Notes under the pieces: model-generated
What the model was told of the DNA's origin: nothing
What the model saw: the letters and a program-made list of their open reading frames with translations, nothing else
The model's database searches: none
Shown here: piece after piece, positions 10,536 to 21,196 of the stretch
How the letters are laid out: each line of letters opens with the position of its first letter
Position numbering within the stretch: the stretch's first letter is position 1
NCBI GenBank assembly: GCA_018466975.1
Contig: CM031563.1
Location: 1,550,001 to 1,614,000 of the forward strand
Direction of reading: 5' to 3'
Source of the DNA: Sparassis latifolia
Taxonomy: Eukaryota; Basidiomycota; Agaricomycetes; Polyporales; Sparassidaceae
DNA length: 64,000 bases
Program-made: the position numbers and the translations under genes

Positions 10536-10761
10536 CGCCCAAATTTCTGGAGCTCCAGAAATTGGGGAGCGCCCAAGGGCAGACAAGCCGAGGGCATGAT
10601 TACAAAGAAAGACAAAGAAGGAAATTTGCTTATATAAAGTGGAGCGTCTAGAACTGTATATATACAGAAATCTATTTTAGGACGCGTAATCACGCGCCCC
10701 GACGCATCTTGACCCGCCATCACTACCTTCCTATTTGGGAACTAAGGCGCGATTTCTAACA
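10523..10761 (+). repeat. 3' LTR of Copia element
   Basis: The 239-base LTR begins TGTTGGAAAGTAG and ends CTAACA. It contains the 18-base palindrome tttctggagctccagaaa near its start and a tatataaag box. A 59-base stretch (10537-10595) recurs at 1661-1719. Confidence 0.92.
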
Positions 10762-11948
10762 GAGTTTAATTCAACATTTGTGAAGTCCCCGTACGTAGAG
10801 CCTCGGGAACATGCACAGTGAGTATTAATTTGACTTTCCGAGTGGTGGCTGAGCACAATGCTGGTCACCTACCCGTTGCCGCGCAATATCAATCTTTGTC
10901 CATTTATCGGCACTGTGAAATAGTTCTTTTTATTTATGCTCAACTTCAACTATGTACTAAGATCCAAAGGTATCAACAAAGAATATTTTTCTTAATTTTG
11001 CCATTCCCGACTCCGCGCTCAACGCGTCCAGCGTCGCCGACGCAGCCCGCCACAACGAGCGCCGCCACATGATCGCCGATGAGCCCGGAGAGCGCCCGGT
11101 TAGGCGGTGAGCGTGAGTCACACTGTTACTGAAACTCACGCGAAAAGGCTTCACTTCCAAAAACAGACCTGATACAGCTCGTGCACCGTAAGAGTGCTTC
11201 TTGCAGAAAATGTACAAGGCTTTTGCGGCCTGTTGGTGGTCATTAAGTCGCGGGAAGTGCACTGAACCAAGTTTATTCGGAAGGCAAGATTTCAGTGAGT
11301 AAAATGAAGGCGAGAGAATCATCAACACGGTTGAGCGCATATTCAACGCCTCGGCTAACTCCGACCCTCTAAGTCTCTAATATCCTTACATAATGCTGCA
11401 CCAGAGCTTCCGTCTCAATAAGTTTATCTCTGACTTCTCCACTGAAGGAGAAAATAAATGGATACACAGGCAAGATCTGTATGATATCACATACCGACGG
11501 AGGTTTGCACTAAAGCGCTGCACAAAAGTCCAAGATCTTGGGATACATATGGCATTTGTGTCGCACCGATAGTAGTACATAACAACCAACCTATAAAGCC
11601 CCAGTCCCAACAAACACCGAAGCATTCAGACGGCCGAGAGCTGCAGCGCTAACCTCTTGATTAGCATTCGTCAATATAGACGGGTAGTTGAATCTCACTG
11701 ATACGCCTTTCTCACGTCCTCGGGTTTTTGAGCTCAGCACCAGGAAGAAGGTGCGAGTCCCGCCTGACGACATTGTGGCGTCAGGTAGTTAGATAGGTAG
11801 AGATGAGGACTAGCGCGGCCATATAATGATCGAATAAGGCAAAAGTACATCGAGCGCGTACAACATGACAGCCACCGAAGCGTTCAGAAAGAAATATACA
11901 ACGAAGACATCGGCAAGTAACTCGATAAATGAATAAGATCATCAAACA
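10762..11948. other. Intergenic, 3' flank of Copia element
   Basis: No convincing gene is visible. The minus-strand frame from 11346 to 10957 (130 codons) contains the peptide also found near position 1060 and may be a gene-family remnant. The rest is unassigned. Confidence 0.4.
11149..11191 (-). repeat. Inverted copy of the 43-base segment at 1060-1102
   Basis: This is the perfect reverse complement of 1060-1102. On the minus strand it lies inside a 130-codon frame with CKKHSYGARAVSGLFLEVK, longer on both sides than the left copy, so this copy is probably closer to the ancestral coding state. Confidence 0.75.
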
Positions 11949-14900
11949 TCATGTGGGTGGCCAAGAAATAGTAGCCTGCTGTTGCTGTTGGCCTGATATC
12001 CAAGTGTCCCATGTCCGACGCTGCCAGTTGGTCACGACGCAGCCAAGATAGCTCCAGAAGTCCGCCATAACGCCCGCCCATCCTGCGTGCTCTCGAACAG
12101 CAGGCGGAAAGGCGGAGCAAGACGAGGGTATCGACGCTTGAATGGTATCGGGATAGAGATAGATATCGGGGTAGAACGGATCGTAGTATGTTGTGAAGAA
12201 GAGGCGCTTCGCTCGGATGTTCGACATTCTAAGGTAGGTCAGGCATCAATTCAAGAGAACGGCAAAAATCACATACCGGTACATCATGAGGAATAACGCG
12301 ACTTGAACGAGAAGGAAGCCCCAAAATACCCAAGAATTCAGGAAATTCCAACTCATCCGGTATTCCACAACTGCGGGTGGCTGCACATTCTTTCAGCTCA
12401 ATGGCTCATTTGACGGAAGGACAACACGTACCAATAGCCTGCTCTTCCTCATGCTTTCCCGCAGAGGCTTGTACTTACTCTTCATGTCTGATCCCGAACT
12501 TTTGACCTGGTCAAGAGATTGAGAGATTTTCTTTCTCGCGGTCCTCGCCGCCTTCGAGGCCTCATCCAACGCAGTAAGCCGTTTTCCATCCAGAGCGAGT
12601 TCGTCGCGAGATCTAGTAGTCTGCGGTCAGCGCGACACCACGTATATGTATAAATCGACGAACCTGTCAATCTCGCTGATGTCCTCCGCCAGGTCTGCTG
12701 TTACGCGTCGGAGGCGAGCTAACGCCTCAGTATGTGAGTGGGGAGGCTCAGGGGACCGAGGCTCCTCAGGGACATCTTCCACCTCCCGACCCATAGAATC
12801 CACGATTTTCACTAGACTTCTACTTCGCGGTGTTGTTGGCACACGCGGAGCTTCCTGAGATAGTGGAACCAGCTCCTCTTGGAATACATGATCGACCGGC
12901 TGCGGAGGTTCGTCTTCGTCTTTGGTTTCACGACCGAAGGCATCAACCACACGCACGCTTGGTGACTTTCGGAGATGGCGAGGGCGCGGAGCTACCACAG
13001 GCTGAGTAGAGGGACGACCAGCCGTCTCCTGTTCCACCTTCGCTTGACCATTTTGGTCATGCTGCACATCCTTCCCATCCAGACGATTGCCGTTAGCGAC
13101 GGGGATCGGTGGGAAATCCGATGAGTCAATCAACTGGTGGTCGGGGACGCCATCCGAAGATGCGTTCTCCGGTTCGACGTCGAAACGAACCTTCAGGATG
13201 CTCCGTCTTCTTGCAGAAGGTCCAGGTGTCGGCATCCATGCACCTGGTGGTGCGGGAGTTTGCAGCGGTAGTGAACTCGCCCTCGAAAGAGACGAGAATG
13301 GAGCAGCAACGGTCTTATTATCGGGGGTTTCAGTGATCTCCGGCGGAGTGGACTGCGCCCGCACAAGTATGTCGTTGGACGTGTGGCGAGGGACAGGGGT
13401 TTGTGTCCATGCACCTGGTGGCCTAGGTGTCTTCATCGTCGTCATGTCGCCTTGAACGGGGTAATCGGGGCCGATCGGTGTGTGATCAGCGCGATCCGTA
13501 TCTTCATCCTCTGATGAAGGTGGCCCAGGAAGATCGGGGATGTGTCGCGGGGGTGAGGGGGTTTGGAAATCTACTTTTGGAGTGCTGAATTGAGGTCTTC
13601 GCGGTGGTGTCTGCAAGGAGAATGATGGGGTCGTATCGCGAGGAGGTGACGGCGGAGGAGAATCTGGCTTTGCAAGCGCCTTCTCTAGCCGCTGCGCATC
13701 ACCATTAATATTCGTCGTAATAGTCGGAGAAGGGGGCATCGCAGGATAGGAACTCGTAGCAGGCAGGGGTAAAGACAAACTTTTAGATGTAGGTGTACTT
13801 GTGGCTGGAGGCGAGTCCTCGTCGCTTCCTGTCATGCATGACTGTAAGGGTGAGAGAGACGAGTGGATCCGAGAAAACTCACCGAAGATGGAGCCATCTT
13901 CAGATGGAGGGGTATCTATCACTTGACCCGGAGCGGACTCAGGAACACGAACGGAAACAGCGCCTACCGCTTCGCTGAATTCTGTCATGTTTCTCCTATG
14001 GCCTCTCCTCTGGTTGGCGGTATCGCCTCGCTTAGACGGCGAGCGTACAGGTATCTGACTGGTACTTGGCGCCCCCGACATCCGGCTGGATGGTCGTGGT
14101 GGTGGCGGTCGGACGGCTCTCTGAAGAGAGTCCTGGTCCAGTTCTAATGGTGGCAATGCCTGCCTGACAGGAAAATGCCAGCCATAGCGGTAGCGGTACT
14201 CTGGAGTCTTTGCGGGCCCGTCACTGAGAAGGACTGCAGAACGCGGCTCTGGTGAGTCTGGTGGCGGGTGCTCATTTGATTCCGTGTCCTGCTGAGGGGA
14301 ACGAAGCCTCCTAGCAGTCGATGCCTCCGTCGTATCAACACGGAGATATACTGGCTTCTCAGTCCTAGGACTGTCGGCTTCTCGGTTATATGGCGCATCA
14401 CCAGCGCTCTTCGGGGTCGAGCTCGTCCTGCGCCGCAGAGTCGACTGGAATGACTTATTGGGCACCGGAGAGGGAGTGCGTTCCGGCTGGGGTTGCTGCA
14501 CCCATTTCGGGTGGGAGGAATTCCAGTTGCGTTCCCGCTCCTGTTGCACTTCCGGCGGCAAACCGTCCGCATTCCGACTCGACACCGAGCCTGCAGGGGA
14601 GCTCGCTCTACTCGAGACCGAACTCGACAGAGGGTTACTCGAATGATGCCGGTTGAGAGCATGCCGCCCGGGAGATATCAACGACTGCGAGGAGTCGGGT
14701 CGCATAGGTTGGCTCACCGTGCGAGCACGCTGAGCATTGCCGTTGACATTCAGCGTAGACGGTGACTGCGCGTGGTTTGGCCTGTTCCACGAGCGTTCAC
14801 GGTCTTTAGCACGATCCCCCTCAACAATCCGTTCTTGGTCTGCAAAATCGGAGTAAAACACCCTGCACTAGCATGATACTTCAGAATCACTCACAATCCG

Positions 14901-16565
14901 ATCGCGATGTCACCGAACTAGCTCTGGACGAACGACCGTCGTCCATGCTTTGAACCGACGCTGTACTGTCCTTCCTCGGTCGCTGGTGGGCAGGACTACT
15001 TCGGCCTATTACAATTATCTTGTGAATGGAAGCACAGGGAGAAACGTGCAATGAATCGCACCTAAATCACCTGGCGACTTGGGCAGCGGATGGTTCCACC
15101 TTCGTTCACGATCGCGCAGGCGATCCCGCTGGCTTTCATCTTGCCGGTCCCTGTCTGCAGCAGAATTTTTACTTCATGGTGAATCAGTGCGGGGGCAAAC
15201 ACTTACAGTCCGCCGCAGATTGAGAGGAACCCGTGCGAGATGCTGTTGCAAAAGCGAAAGTCAGCGGAAGTCGTCAGAGGGATCTCAATACTTACAGGAG
15301 CTGTCAAACTCCTCGCTCCCCCCTCGTCTCAGCAAGGGTAACTTGTGCAACGAATGCGATTTGGAGTGTGAACTCCAAGACAGGGGGCGCCCTGGAGTGG
15401 TAGAATGCGCACTCGACCGCATCGGCGGGAACGACACTGCTCCTGTGTCAGGCTACTGCTATCGGCTAAATTGAGAAGCGAATATCTTACACGGACGTCC
15501 ATTTGGAGCAGAATCACCCTCGAAGCTGTCCAAACCTCCCAGTGCATTCTGCATCTCCGAGTCCTGCTCCAATAAATCTGCGTCGGGCGAAGACTCAGTC
15601 AAGAACGCGCTCTGGGAACGGTGTACATACTCGACTGCGCTGGCTGCAGAGTAGAGATCTGCAGCGATCGCATTGGCGTACTCGTCGCGTGCGGTGGGGT
15701 CGCCGCGGGCCCGTTCAACCCTTGCAGTATCGTGGCAGTATCCCCGCTCGACTCTGCCGGTGGCATGGACATCTCCATCACCAGCTCTGCAACATCCGCA
15801 AATCAATATTTTTGACCCGTGCAACCGTGCAACGTGTTACCTACCGCCAGTCGGAGCGCTCAGCGGCAACGTGCTCGACCGCTTCAGTCGCTCCCGCAAC
15901 GCGTCGAACGTCGCCGCCGCCGGTGATGACCTCACAGAGGACTGAGACCGCCCTGGCACACACCCGTGAGGAAAACCGCGTCGATACGCGTATGACTACG
16001 CACTAGGCAAATGATCCGCCTCCTCGTCGCTCATGCTCCTCCGCTTCCCCTTGTTATTCGCTCTTTCCCTCTCCACCCATTCCATCCGGGGACTGTCGTC
16101 CACCTCGCTGATGTCGATGCTGTTCCGTCGTCCTCGCTCCTTCCGCGGCGTGTTCCCAGGGTCGCGCAGCGCTCTCGAGAAGAGCTCGCGCAGACTTTCG
16201 CGAGCTATACTCGGAGCAGTATGCGGCATGTCGAAATCGGAGTCCGGTTCCGAGGGCGATAGCAACACTGGCGCCGCAGCTTGAGGGGTGATGGAGGTGT
16301 TCGGAACCCGAGCGAGCACCGCGCGTAGACGCGCCGCGGGGGTGTCCCCTGGAGGAGCGCGTGGAGAAGTGCGTGGCGAAGTGCGTGGCGAAGTGGAGTC
16401 GGGAGAGATGGCGGCAGCGGTCAAGCGGGGGGTGGACTCGGCGTCCTCGTCGTCTTCGCGGCTCTCGTACGCGTTCGCGCTGGAAGGACCGGCCACGGGC
16501 GTGGACTGGATTGAATGACGGCTTAGCCTAAGGCGAGGAATCGAGAGAGCGACTGGAGTCTCCAT
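11949..16565 (-). CDS. Large tail-anchored protein with KASH-like WPPT terminus
   Basis: Eleven exons keep one frame: 16565-16004, 15952-15845, 15784-15491, 15436-15296, 15242-15207, 15154-15062, 15005-14895, 14839-12664, 12612-12479, 12370-12277 and 12228-11949, giving 1342 residues. Most of the protein is Ser/Pro-rich and probably disordered, with repeated motifs such as RDRERRWNHP, DRERSWNRP and RERNWN. Near the C-terminus a coiled-coil-like segment (RLTALDEASKAARTARKK) precedes one strong membrane segment (NSWVFWGFLLVQVALFLMMY). A tail of about 95 residues then ends in SWPPT. A cytoplasmic coiled coil, one C-terminal membrane segment and a Pro-Pro-X end are the layout of KASH proteins that bind SUN proteins in the nuclear envelope. 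The family itself is not recognised, and the tail is longer than in animal KASH peptides. The gene is divergent from DAD2. The third exon boundary (acceptor at 15785) is the least certain. Confidence 0.75.
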
Positions 16566-17023
16566 GACGGGCAACTCGAACAGCGCGTTGGCCTCCTGCG
16601 CGCGATGGTGTCTAATCCAGATAACGCACGAAGATGCCTCGCGTTTGCCACGCGATTCAACTGGTGCGCGTGCAGAGATGGGAAGGTACGTGACGATCCT
16701 GACACGGCGAGAAGTTTGTCAGAGGTAATCGACAGATAAGACTTAAACGTGGACGCCCTGTGAGCAAACGTGAAAAAAAGAGATCAGAGCCCGCGCAAAC
16801 GCGATCTGTGGGGTGTCTGGCCACACAGACAAGCTGCCTTTATAGATTGGTGGCCCAAGAAGGTCGTAAACGGTCGTGAAGAGGTAGCAGACAAAATAGC
16901 GGACAATAAAGTTGCAATAAAGTCTTGACGATGTCGCGCAGCGGCCAACCAGCGTGCTTAGTCAGCAACGTTTGAAGCGACCTGACCCAGAAACATTGAT
17001 ATTTCTTCTTGTTCTTCTCCATT
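16566..17023. promoter_or_regulatory. Divergent promoter region between the KASH-like gene and DAD2
   Basis: About 460 bases separate the two start codons, so both promoters must lie here or overlap. No specific factor site is identified. The 16710-16870 part is AT-richer than the coding flanks. Confidence 0.5.
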
Positions 17024-17492
17024 ATGCGACAGTCCGTAGTAGCAGCCCGACAATCACAGCTGCCAAACCCTGCAAATGCTGCAGCTGCGGCGAAGTTACT
17101 CGAAAAGAAGAAGGAGTACGAAGCAGCAGCAGCTCTGGAGAGAGCGAGCTTGAACTTCGTGAGACGCATCGAGGAGCTCGGCGATGACTTCGACGTGATG
17201 GCAGATGCGGGTCGAGGTGAGCAGTATCCCCAATACAGAAATGAGCCGAAGTAACGTTGAGGTCAGTCCATGGGCAGGTACTAGAGCAGTGGCCGATCAT
17301 GTTCAGGATCCTGAGTCTGTTCTGTGCGTGTCATTTATACGATATATCTCATCAATGTAGACCGGAGATTCTGCAGTGTCGGCGCGTGAACAGCGCATTG
17401 ATGACACCGAGCTTGCACCAACCACGTCTGGTGAACGCCTGGTGCGCGTGCCGATCGAAGAGCTACAATCTCCGGAAGACAAATCATCATAA
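17024..17492 (+). CDS. DAD2: DASH complex subunit Dad2
   Basis: Dad2 is a small coiled-coil subunit of the fungal outer-kinetochore DASH/Dam1 ring, which couples kinetochores to microtubules. Three exons (17024-17216, 17267-17323, 17368-17492) give 124 residues, close to the usual family size. Family hallmarks are visible: LLEKKKEYEAAAALERAS, then RIEELGDDFDVMADAG, then VHGQVLEQWPIMFRILSLF across the second exon, and a C-terminal LVRVPIEELQ. The third exon uses a weak acceptor (ccggag), chosen because it alone keeps the frame. The ATG at 17024 gives the expected N-terminus (MRQSVVAARQSQLP). The gene ends 74 bases from the converging Scy1-like gene. Confidence 0.93.
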
Positions 17493-17565
17493 TTTAAACG
17501 CGACCTAATCGAGGGTATACGGACGATGTAGCGAGTAGAGAAAGGACTTGTATCAGTCATGTATG

Positions 17566-20500
17566 TCAAGAATGTAGATGGCCAGCATTTTTCTTTTCCT
17601 TTAATGCTGCGATTCGCTATTCACAGAAACCATCTCAGACCAGGCACATCACTATTAAGAAATAAACGTACCTGCTTCCTCTCTTCCTTCCGACGTGCCA
17701 TCTCGGCGGCCTTCTCTTCCTTCGTCATTCCAATCGTACTATGATGTACTTCCTTGTGAAGTTCTACTTTGCCGTTCTCTGAAGGTGTGGGCGACCTGTG
17801 TATCGGAATCTTGTGAGCAGGCGGGTGAGCTGCAGGCCTTCTCTGGGATGTCAGTGCCAAACTTGGTTCGGAATTCACACCCCAGTCTGATGTAGATGAC
17901 CTTTGCATCGTATCGCTGTCTCTCCAAAGGTCATTCCCTTCGACAAAGGATTAGATCTGTTGGCTTCTCCATGACAGGAAGACATTTCCTACCAGGAGAA
18001 GATGAAGAGATATTGTGTACACCCCCTAACCCCAACCCTACCGTTGGGGCAGGGTGAGGTGCACTTTCGAATGCGCCTAAAATTTGTCAGTTAAGCCCTA
18101 GGCTAATCGTTTAGTAAGACATACTCCAATCATCCTGGTCTGCATTAACGTCCATAAGATCATCGCTTCCCCAAGGATTGTGCTGAGAAGCTTCAGATTC
18201 AGCCATAGCCTCTTCGACCCATTCATTTGCTAGCGCGACCATCGAGCTGACAGGCATCTTATGCGCTCCCAGTTGCATTCCCTTCGCCTTCGACATCGAA
18301 TTTGAGGTCGATATCTGCACGGTGGGTGATGCTGGCGATGAGAGTGTGGAATCAAGGAGAGAAGAGGGTCCCAGACTACTCCTATCAGACGAGCGCGAAA
18401 AGGCTGGAGGTGGGGCGGAACCCGGGCGGTCTATCCCTGAGCCATTGACGGAACTTATCGTGCTCTGTAAATCTGCAGTCGCAAGCTGTGGAGGAAAGTG
18501 ACATCAAACTCCCCTGAATTGCCTACGTGGTTTGTCCCACGAACCTTCTTGCCAATGGATGAGATCGCCCAGCCCGCCAGTGCCCCAGCAGCTCCAGCGG
18601 CGCTGTTCACTAGGTTGTTCTGTCCTTCGGGTCCGGGAGGGAACATCGCCGGCATAGCCTCGGTTTCTACCATCGCAGTTTCTGGCTGCAGTCCACGTTA
18701 CCGCGATCAATTCCCTGTGAATTACTCCGTGAGGAATGCCTACCATCTTCGCGGCGAACTCTTCAACCTTCTCGACGAATAGTTCTATAGCTTTGAAAGC
18801 TTGATCACGGACCAACCTGAGTGTAAATGTGAGTGCAGACGCTGGACACTACTAAGGCGGGTTATGCACTTCTCCTTGTCGACCATAGCAAAGGCCATAT
18901 TCGGTATGACCTTCGTAGCCAGCTCGTCCACATCGAAACAGTCGATGGTGGCCATGAGAGCCATTAATCCCGCAACGCGGGCGTGCACAAATGGATCCTT
19001 CAATGCCCGCGTGAATGCAGGCACTAAAACTTTACGCTTCGTGTTATATCCTAGGGAGGGGCCCAGTCGTCCAATAAGGATGCAAGTGTTCGTCCGTATC
19101 GAAGCCTCCGGATCTGCCTGCATCTTGGCGAGATATCTTAGCAGGTCATTATTCAGTATTCGCTCGTTGAACTATACGATTGACGACGATAGGTAACGAA
19201 GAGGCTAGAGAACGTGTAAAGCACGTACCTTGTCGGACAAAAGGCTGATTGACTTGACAGTAGCTTCGCGGATAATAGCTACTGTGTCTGTGAACCCGGT
19301 TTGCTATCGAGCATACACAGATGTGAGAAGAGAAAGGCGCCCGACGTTCTGTAAACGCACGAGATGTGGCCAAATCTTGTCAGCTACAATTCTCTTGTCT
19401 AGCTTGTCGGCGTATTCAGGCAGGTGGTCAAGCAGCGCCATACGTGTTCCTCGATCAGGACTTGCAAACAGCTTAATGAGTTGGACAAGAATGACGGAAG
19501 AATAATCTTCAGGAGCAACACTTTGTCCTAGTTGCAGCACTAGAGGAAGTATCGCTGGGGCAGAAGCTCCTCCGAATTGCAGCGCAGACACTAGAGAAGG
19601 GAGAACACGGTACGAAACAAGCTCAGAGGGGAACGAAGAGGCTGATTCCTTCAGTAGTCTTGGAGACCTCAATATATATAGCAAATCCTTAATGAGATAG
19701 ACACTTACCGTAGCAGCGTGGCCTTTTCGGCTTCGCTTCCAACACTGAAGTTGTCCAGTCCAGCACAAACTTTGATCAACCGGTTGTTCACAAAGAAGCC
19801 CGATCCTTCCCCTGCAGATCCTGCGTTACCGAGCTCAAGGAAATTCTTGGGGGTAAGGCGTCCTTTCGCGTTCGGAATGAGGAGCTTCTTATATGAAGGG
19901 AACAAATCAGTTGGTATATTTCCTCGAGATGCCACAGTAGGAGGCGGATGAGGAACGTGAGCTGTGGCAGGGAGGGGTTGGTCGGGGTTGAAGACGAAGT
20001 GTATCAGAAGACCTAGTGCGTACGCGTCTGCCGCAGCAGGGTTCAATCTGACGTGGATGTCAGCGAGACGCGGACCAGCAGAAATGTGCGAGTCACTCTT
20101 TCAAAGCGGACCAACCATTCTTCTTCACTTCTGGGGAGGAGTACAGCAATGCATCGGGCACAAGACTGCCCATCGTCTGTCGTAAACCAATTTATTTTCG
20201 GGTATACGAAACATGATCTGGTGCTACGTACATATAGCACAGCTGCATCATCCTTTGGACTGCTCAGCACTTCGAATCCCCCAAGTTTCCATTCGCCCGA
20301 AGCGGATATGAAGATAGAGTCCTCACGAAGATTGCCGTGTGTGGATGCACAAGAGTCATTCACAAATGCAAGCGCTACCTGGGCATGAGTTACATGAAGG
20401 CCTACAGCACAGATGACATGGAAAGGACAAACCGAGACGGTATGGAGGCCCCAGACTATCCAGTCTTCTCTTTCTCGCGCTCCTTTCGAAGTCCATTCTT

Positions 20501-20895
20501 GAATGGCAGAACTTAGTGGTCGCACGCGTTCGGTCATGATGTAGACAGTATTATCAGTTTCCACGGCATCCATAAACTTGAGAACATCCGGATGGCGGAC
20601 TGTGCGTAATTTCCTCAGCGCGTTCTTGGCCAATGGCAGTAAGTTACGCTTCGAAGATGAACTCGCGTCAAACTCGAAGACAGACACAGGTGTGCCATCA
20701 TCCTGCAACGCATGATAAGTCAACAGAGATTCTGGAGATCACTGTGCGCACCCTTCTTGTGCCTTCGTACAAGGTCCAGATAGACTTGTTGTCAAAAGAA
20801 AGGACCTTCGCACCCAGCGAGAACGGTAAATTAAGGCCAGATTTCTGAACCAGAGATGACACAGCGGCAGAACCCAGCGTTCGCAGGTAGTCCAT
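17566..20895 (-). CDS. SCY1: Scy1/SCYL1-type pseudokinase
   Basis: Proteins of this family (yeast Cex1, human SCYL1) are catalytically inactive kinase-like proteins with HEAT repeats, linked to COPI traffic at the Golgi and to nuclear tRNA export. The N-terminus (MDYLRTLGSAAVSSLVQKSG) and the kinase-like domain follow the family. The lysine site, catalytic loop and DFG motif are degenerate (THGNLRED where HRDLKPEN is expected, LGGFEV where DFG is expected). HEAT-like helices follow (around ARVAGLMALMATIDCFDVDE). A disordered part comes next, then a basic coiled-coil end (MARRKEERKQRIAALKEKKN) close to the family's C-terminus. The last introns include 18012-17958 on the minus strand. A telomere-like run near 18024-18045 lies inside an exon and codes for a Gly-rich stretch. 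About ten exons are needed. MED14 is divergent upstream. Confidence 0.92.
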
Positions 20896-21196
20896 GGCTG
20901 AGAAGTGGTAAGGACCAGTAATAGCAATGACTGCGGTATTTAAACTGTCTGTCCCGCGGGTGTGGAGTCTGGAGGGCAGTGAATCCCAATTCCTACGTAG
21001 CTAATTTAAAGTTTCTTAATGATCTCAATAACCCAAATCTGGAGTTAACTGATCGCCTTTCCCGCTGTGGCGGCGTGACCAGGTGGCTGAAGCTCTTGTT
21101 CTCTGACCTCACAGACCTCAGACTTTCGTATTCGTTCCGCACATCTTCATGGTCAGACCAATCAGGCGTTCATCTTCTGTCTAAGCTGTGATAACT
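20896..21196. promoter_or_regulatory. Divergent promoter region between SCY1 and MED14
   Basis: Only 301 bases separate the two start codons, so the genes share a bidirectional promoter. The stretch contains AT-rich segments near 20985-21050. No specific factor site is called. Confidence 0.55.

Larger units (their letters stand above)
6029..10761 (+). mobile_element. Degenerate Ty1/Copia LTR retrotransposon
   Basis: Gene order protease, integrase, reverse transcriptase, RNase H marks the Copia superfamily. The 3' LTR is complete (239 bases, TGTTGG to TAACA). The 5' LTR lacks its first 63 bases. The polyprotein is interrupted by at least three in-frame stops (near 6382, 7748, 9582) and four frameshifts (near 6545, 6848, 8852, 9434). 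The shared 176 LTR bases differ at only two positions. The candidate duplication after the 3' LTR is gagtt (10762-10766), but its partner is lost with the 5' end. Confidence 0.93.

Noticed and set aside
13827..13903. Extra intron in the large exon of the KASH-like gene (gtgagt to cttacag)
   Set aside because: Removing the 41 bases would shift the frame of more than 1100 downstream bases that stay open otherwise.
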